The position numbers and the translations under genes were made by a program. Below, in pieces: positions 59,001 to 64,000 of a stretch of 64,000 nucleotides of DNA. Source of the DNA: Tubiluchus corallicola (taxonomy: Eukaryota; Priapulida; Priapulimorpha; Priapulimorphida; Tubiluchidae); contig JAQGDQ010000234.1 in assembly GCA_030141605.1 (NCBI GenBank), positions 62,001-126,000 of the forward strand. Reading direction: 5' to 3'. The notes below the pieces were generated by a model. It was not told the origin of the DNA. It saw nothing but the letters and a program-made list of their open reading frames with translations, and did not search any database. Position 1 is the first letter of the stretch; every line of letters begins with the position of its first letter.

Positions 59001-62000
59001 TTTGTATCGTGATGCTGAGAAACAATTGCAGTCTGCATTAAAACAACAGGAAATGCTTGACACATTCTTGTATCTCGCCAAGGTAAAAAGTTTTACATCT
59101 GTAATTCAAGTGCCAGTTTTAATTTTTGAATAAGATTTTGCAGATCATCTTATGATAATCAGAAAATGCGGTTAATGGCAGAATTGTAACCAAAAAAAAA
59201 TGTGCCGATATAAAACAGTGCTTCTGCCTGTCCCATCATCATACATGGAAAGCGAAAAACATCACTTTTCAACTATTTCTTGCAATTTCTGCAAATGTTA
59301 GATAAGCTTGAGATGTGAAAACAGGACTGTGACTTGATGTAGTTAGTATCTTTCAAAATTCTGTCCAGTGAACTGTGTTAGAAGAGCAAATAGTTTTATG
59401 GGCTTTCAACTTCTTGCACAAATTTTAAAGTAACTTTGAAAGGACCATGCTAAAGTTTTACGAAAAATTTGTTAAGTGAATATTCTTTGAAGCATATAGA
59501 ATGGATAGCATCGTGTGCTTTGTATTTTATTTTTGTAAATTCACAATGGGGAAGCATAGTTGTAATGTAGTGATTATTCTTTCAGTGTCATATTTTGTTT
59601 AAGACCGCTCTTGAGTATTTTCTGTTACTTGTATGTCTTGTTAGCATGTAATATGATTCAAATACGGGCTGATAAGATAAACAGAAACTTAGCAATGCTA
59701 CTTGTGCGCATATGGCTGTCAGACACCCTTAAAGTAGATGTATAACGTCAGAGAACAAAGAGAAGAATTCAGTATAAGAAATTACTTGATTGCAGTAACG
59801 TGCAACTTAAATGAAGCAGTGCAAGAAGAATTTGCTAGTAGTTCAGATATGTTATGTGAGAATAAGTTTCATGAATTGTTGTAATATAGAGCATAAGTGC
59901 AATAGAAAATGTGTGTTGTTCTTTGTCATCATCATATGCATTTATACACTGTAGTTAGCAAAGCAACTGAATACATAAATGCAGTAGTATAGATTACACT
60001 GTTTTGATGCTTTTTGTTAACTAAGTTTTCTTCCTTTTTGGAAATGTGTTTATTTTTAATATACTGATGAAATAATATAAAAGAAGTAACCAAAACTTTC
60101 AATCTGTTAGGTTTACATTAGACTGGACCAACCACTGACTGCAATAGAAGCATACAAAAAAGGCTTAGAAAGCTTTCCAGGGAATCCACATCTTAATACT
60201 GGTATTGCGCGCATGTATGAAGTAAGTAATGTGAACCAATTATTGTATACATAAAGTAATTTTTTCATAGAATTTGTATCTATGGTTTTGCCCTCTGCCC
60301 TGATTCCCATAAAACTGTGTACTAGATTTTTCTATTGCCTAACAATTGCTACAGATATATTTTGTTAGATAAATAGAGAGGAGGTTTATTCTACATAATA
60401 ATTACATTAAAACATCAATTATTTACTAAGGTGTCAGGGAGATTGCTGCTAAAACCATAATTTCTTATCATATCAGTCACTTGACCTGGTTAAAAATTTT
60501 ATCAAAGTTTTAGAGGCAGTGATAACAGACTAAAGGAAAATGTAACTTATAAATATGCTAAGCTGTAATTATCTATGCAAAAGTTGTAATTGAAGTGCTC
60601 AATCTTTAACCTTGCATGATGAGTAGCCTTGTATCTAGACACTAATCATAGGAAGGGCTGAGATGGTTAGATCAAGTGGGATAATCCACTGGTTTTGAGT
60701 TCAAGTCCTGATACGGTGTTTTCACAACTTTTCAGCATCAAATTTTGCCACAGGTTTGCCATAACGCTAATTGTTCTTCAGTATACACCATATAGTTTAT
60801 TAATTAATGTTCATCAAACATTCATTTCTATAAAATATAAGAAATGTATATATTACATTTACACTTGTTTTCCAGGGTCTAAATGATCTTGCAAATGCAG
60901 TTAAGTATTATAAGGATGTGCTGCAATATGATAACACAAATGTTGAGGCAATTGCGTGTTTGGCTACAAATCACTTTTACACAGATCAACCTGAAATAGC
61001 ATTGAAGTACTATAGGTAACCATAAGAATTTTAATATGCAAAATATGTTTCTATTCATTCAACATGTGAAAATGTGTATGATATTGAATTGTATAAATCA
61101 CACTCTGCACACTAGCAAAAAATTCTGGAAGGAGATGGCCGCCTAATCTATAAACACTGAACGGCAACTTGCAAGGAAATGAAATGCAATGAAATTTACA
61201 ACAGCTATAAATTATTAATTTAGCATTTTGTTAAAAAGTCTTATGTTGTTGGCTTTAACAATTCTGTGTGGCAAGAAATTTAAATTTCAACCTATCAACA
61301 TAATACATAGTAATACACTTTGCTATTGGTCCTCAAACCAGAAAATGTCCATACGCTGTCCCAAACATTGCATACCATATATAGTAACAAAAACTAAACT
61401 TGACAAGCTCTCTTTTATATCTGAAAATTATAATGTAGATTTTTATTGAAAATGCATTACAGTAGGTGCCACTTAATAGACCGAAGTGTTTTGACCCAAT
61501 TAACCGACTGAACCTATTAACTGATGAGTGTAGTATTACTGGCATAGAAGTATGAGTCACCACTTTTAATGAATTTTAGAAACGAAGTAATGCCACATTC
61601 TTTTGTGCAGTTAAAAATTAAAAAAACATTTTAAAAAATATTAATTTATATAAGTGAATTAGCAATAAATTAAAAAGTATACTTTTCTAAATCACACAAG
61701 TCTGTTTATTTGCAGAAATTACAAAAATTCTTTCAAAGTCGGCTGCTTCATTTCATCACGAAGAACTTGGCTCACAGAATTCTCATAATGATAAAAACAT
61801 TGAAAATTTGTTCTCATAACATACTTAGTGCTTGGCATGTTTAAACTGTTGGTGGTGTTTCCCCGCAAGTTACTTCGTCTGTAGTTTCGCCTAAGCTCCC
61901 GCTTGCTATCGTTGTGACATACTTACTGTACTGTATGCGGCCAGTACCAGGGGTTTTAAGTCAATTAAGGGATTGAATCTATTAACTGTGAGTCTATTAA

Positions 62001-63080
62001 GTCGTGCGTACTGTATTTTCTTTTTTCAGACGGTTGCTACAAATGGGAGTTTACAATGCTGAGCTGTATAATAATCTGGGCTTGTGCTGCTATTATGCCC
62101 AACAATATGATATGTCACTGACGTGCTTTGAACGAGCTTTGTCTTTGGCAAATGACGAAACAATGGCCGACATTTGGTTCAATATAGGACACATTGGACT
62201 GGTACATTTCTAGATAAAGATAACAGTATTTACATAAACGATACAGGCCGTAGTATATTGATGTAGTAAATTTTTGGGCTACTCCCTTACCAAGTAACAT
62301 ATAAATTGGTTTGTTTTGCCGTGATGCTGTCTCATTCTCGTTGTTATGCATGTAATAAGCTTATCAGTTTCTAACGTTGTGTCATCACAATAAAACTGCT
62401 CTGTATACTAATTTTTATGAAAAAATGGGTCCAGGACAATGGTAAGTGGTATTCTGGATGACATTCCTGGCAGATGGGCAGTAAAAACCCAATAAGCGAG
62501 CAACTTTATGCTTGGCATTCCGGACTAGTTGAAAATAAGCACTGGCTGTATTACTTTTAGGGTATCGGAGATCGATCATTAGCTTACCAGTGTTTCCAAC
62601 TTGCTGTTGCAGCAAATAATGATCATTCTGAAGCTTATAACAATCTTGGAGTATTGGAGCTGAATCAAGGACATAATGATCAGGTACAGTCTTGCTTACT
62701 TTTTAAATGTCTCATTATAAAATAATAAGACCACTGCTACTGAAGTACACCTTTGATGTTATTTCTGTGCACTAAATTACACTCAACGAAATGTAGTGCA
62801 TATCACCAGTTCAAATCCTCATTAAAATAGAATTGATAAGGAACTGGTGATCTTATTGTGATAAGAAGTAACTTGAACTCTGCTCTTATTTTACTCATAA
62901 CCGTATTCCACTGGATTGTGTTGATATTTTTGTTTTGTTTCGTAAATATTGTAATATTTAGGCTTGATAAAGCTTAGTAATAATTAACTCTTACAGGCTC
63001 GTGGGTTTTTATTATCATCACTTAATGGAGCATCTCACTTGTTTGAACCTCACTACAATTATGCTGCACTTTCTGAAAAG
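56018..63080 (+). CDS. TTC8: Tetratricopeptide repeat protein 8 (BBS8), 3' end beyond window
   Basis: BBSome subunit that helps coat and sort ciliary membrane cargo. The 11 coding exons seen are 56018-56119, 56333-56514, 56790-56949, 57573-57707, 58189-58274, 58995-59082, 60111-60221, 60876-61015, 62030-62201, 62561-62683 and 62997-63080, all GT-AG, totalling 461 codons. The N-terminus has SKFRRRKFEECAAIASSILE and NPYDQAAW, then GIAEMMLDDN, RPGTSLK, and a Pro/Arg/Thr-rich stretch with GRPGTMEQALRTPRTAHTAR and GRFVRLGTASML. TPR repeats follow, with ALFEYIFHHENDVKKAL, KDWWWKVQLGKCYYR, EAIACLATNHFYTDQPEIAL, NNLGLCCYYAQQYDMSLTCF, and EAYNNLGVLELNQGH. The frame is open from an upstream in-frame TAG to the chosen ATG. 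Family members have about 38 further residues after FEPHYNYAALSEK. No convincing exon for them is visible before 64000. Confidence 0.96.
59083..60110. other. TTC8 intron 6
   Basis: About 1 kb, AT-rich, with no recognised element or coding signal. Confidence 0.5.
60650..60715 (+). repeat. tRNA-like SINE head
   Basis: GGGCTGAGATGGTTAGATC at 60656 resembles box A and GAGTTCAAGTCCTG at 60697 resembles box B, correctly spaced. It lacks a complete cloverleaf. It is in TTC8 intron 7. Confidence 0.45.
61460..62013. mobile_element. pogo/Tigger-type MITE abutting TTC8 exon 9
   Basis: The left end CAGTAGGTGCCACTTAATAG at 61460 and the right end complement CAGTACGCACGACTTAATAG at 62013 share CAGTA and ACTTAATAGAC at identical offsets. 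TA flanks both sides (61458-61459 and 62014-62015). The interior is non-coding. The right end is only 16 bp upstream of the first base of exon 9, so the branch point and much of the pyrimidine tract lie at or inside the element. Confidence 0.85.
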
Positions 63081-64000
63081 GTGATTATGCAAATATGATT
63101 TTCTATTATTTATTTTTTAATAAAGGTATTTTTGTATTAATGTATTTTTTAGCAAATAGGTTTTTACTGATACTAAATAAGGTCTAAGTTACATATCACC
63201 TTTGTAATAATGTTAACTGCTACTTTGACTGAGCGGGAACACATGGTGCTGAGGAATGCCATCTACTGAAAGAACGTGTAAACACTATGAAAAACTTTTA
63301 AAGAATACTCGACCGTATTTAGCTCAAACGGAAGTAAAATTTCTCTTTCATCGGACTACTGCATCACCTTGGAAGAGTACATACGTTTTTTTAAATTAAA
63401 TTAGCTTTAGGAAGTTTGCGGAGCACTTATTCTTCATAAGCACCCAGAATATTCACACCACTTACAAGCAAGAATATAGGTTGTAAAATTACTAAACACA
63501 CCAGGTTAAAATACGTTACATTAGACCATGGTTAAATCAGTTCTGTTTTCACAGGACTGAATGGCTCAGTAATGGTATCACCTGACACAGTAGGGACGCA
63601 TTTAATATTTAATTAAAGGAAAACAGGATGATCTTTCATATCCCATTTTGAAGAATGGTAAAAATGGACATGTTCATAACTATGTACCAAAGTATTTCTG
63701 ATAATTAAATATGAACCTAGAAACTTAATTAGCCGCTGGCAAGTACAGCAAGCAATAACGTCAAAACTGACCAAAATTTTTTAATGGCAGAAACAATTTC
63801 TGTGAGTTTGTTACAAAAGCAAAAATTGGAATGCAGTGATACGTCAGTATTGAACTGAGAGGTACAGCACCTGTTTTTGTGCAACGTGCTTCTGACATTC
63901 AACTGCGATGTCCATCTAACTAAAGAATAACAAAATGTGCGAAAAGCTAACAGAACAAACATGAAATTAAACTTTCACGGTCATTGTAATACCCCGTAGT
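63081..64000. other. Right edge after TTC8 exon 11
   Basis: Presumed last intron of TTC8. It holds copy B of an unclassified dispersed repeat (about 63622-63755). No exon matching the missing TTC8 C-terminus was confirmed. Confidence 0.45.
63622..63755 (+). repeat. Unclassified dispersed repeat, copy B
   Basis: Diverged match to 27290-27426, sharing AGGATGAT, TTTCATATCC, ATGGTAAAAAT, TTTCTGATAA and AAGTACAGCAA-type landmarks in the same order and orientation. Confidence 0.45.

Noticed and set aside
63419-63479. Candidate last exon of TTC8 (…HKHPEYSHHLQARI, stop)
   Set aside because: It has an AG in front and weak resemblance, but it lacks the expected segment between SDK and the FPDH-like motif, so the alignment length does not fit.

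Overview
This is an AT-rich, intron-rich eukaryotic window from an animal. A collagen/CTHRC1-type secreted protein points to Metazoa. The BBSome gene TTC8 indicates a ciliated lineage. The compact layout (genes 1.5-4 kb apart, introns mostly 0.1-3 kb) argues against a vertebrate. I cannot tell sponge, cnidarian or tunicate apart from the sequence alone. There is nothing prokaryotic or viral in it.

Layout: (1) 1027-3337 (+) HAUS3, an augmin subunit, two coding exons. (2) 4230-4523 (-) NDUFA2, a complex I subunit, one coding exon, convergent with HAUS3. (3) 6875-28876 (+) BRF1, the TFIIIB subunit, 17 coding exons whose lengths sum to an intact 689-aa frame. (4) 11316-15575 (-) a complete five-exon CTHRC1-like gene (213 aa) nested antisense inside BRF1 intron 5. 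(5) 32472-54561 (-) DHTKD1, mitochondrial 2-oxoadipate dehydrogenase E1, 22 coding exons, intact 916-aa frame, convergent with BRF1. (6) 56018-63080 and beyond (+) TTC8/BBS8, 11 coding exons in the window, head-to-head with DHTKD1; its last ~40 codons are not found and probably lie past the right edge.

The six genes have unrelated roles: spindle microtubule branching, respiration, Pol III transcription, extracellular matrix/Wnt-associated secretion, lysine/tryptophan catabolism and ciliary trafficking. I see no functional cluster. Exon models were built by reading splice sites and checking frame continuity against what is known of each family. For all five complete genes the exon lengths sum to a multiple of three.

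Intergenic and intronic DNA is full of mobile-element debris. It includes a 455-bp MITE with perfect 27-bp inverted ends, pogo/Tigger-type MITEs (one ending just upstream of the TTC8 exon 9 splice acceptor), a PIF/Harbinger remnant with a transposase fragment and TAA target duplication, four decayed non-LTR retrotransposon fragments, several SINE-like tRNA-derived heads, and large microsatellites. Two introns use GC-AG splice sites, one in BRF1 and one in DHTKD1.
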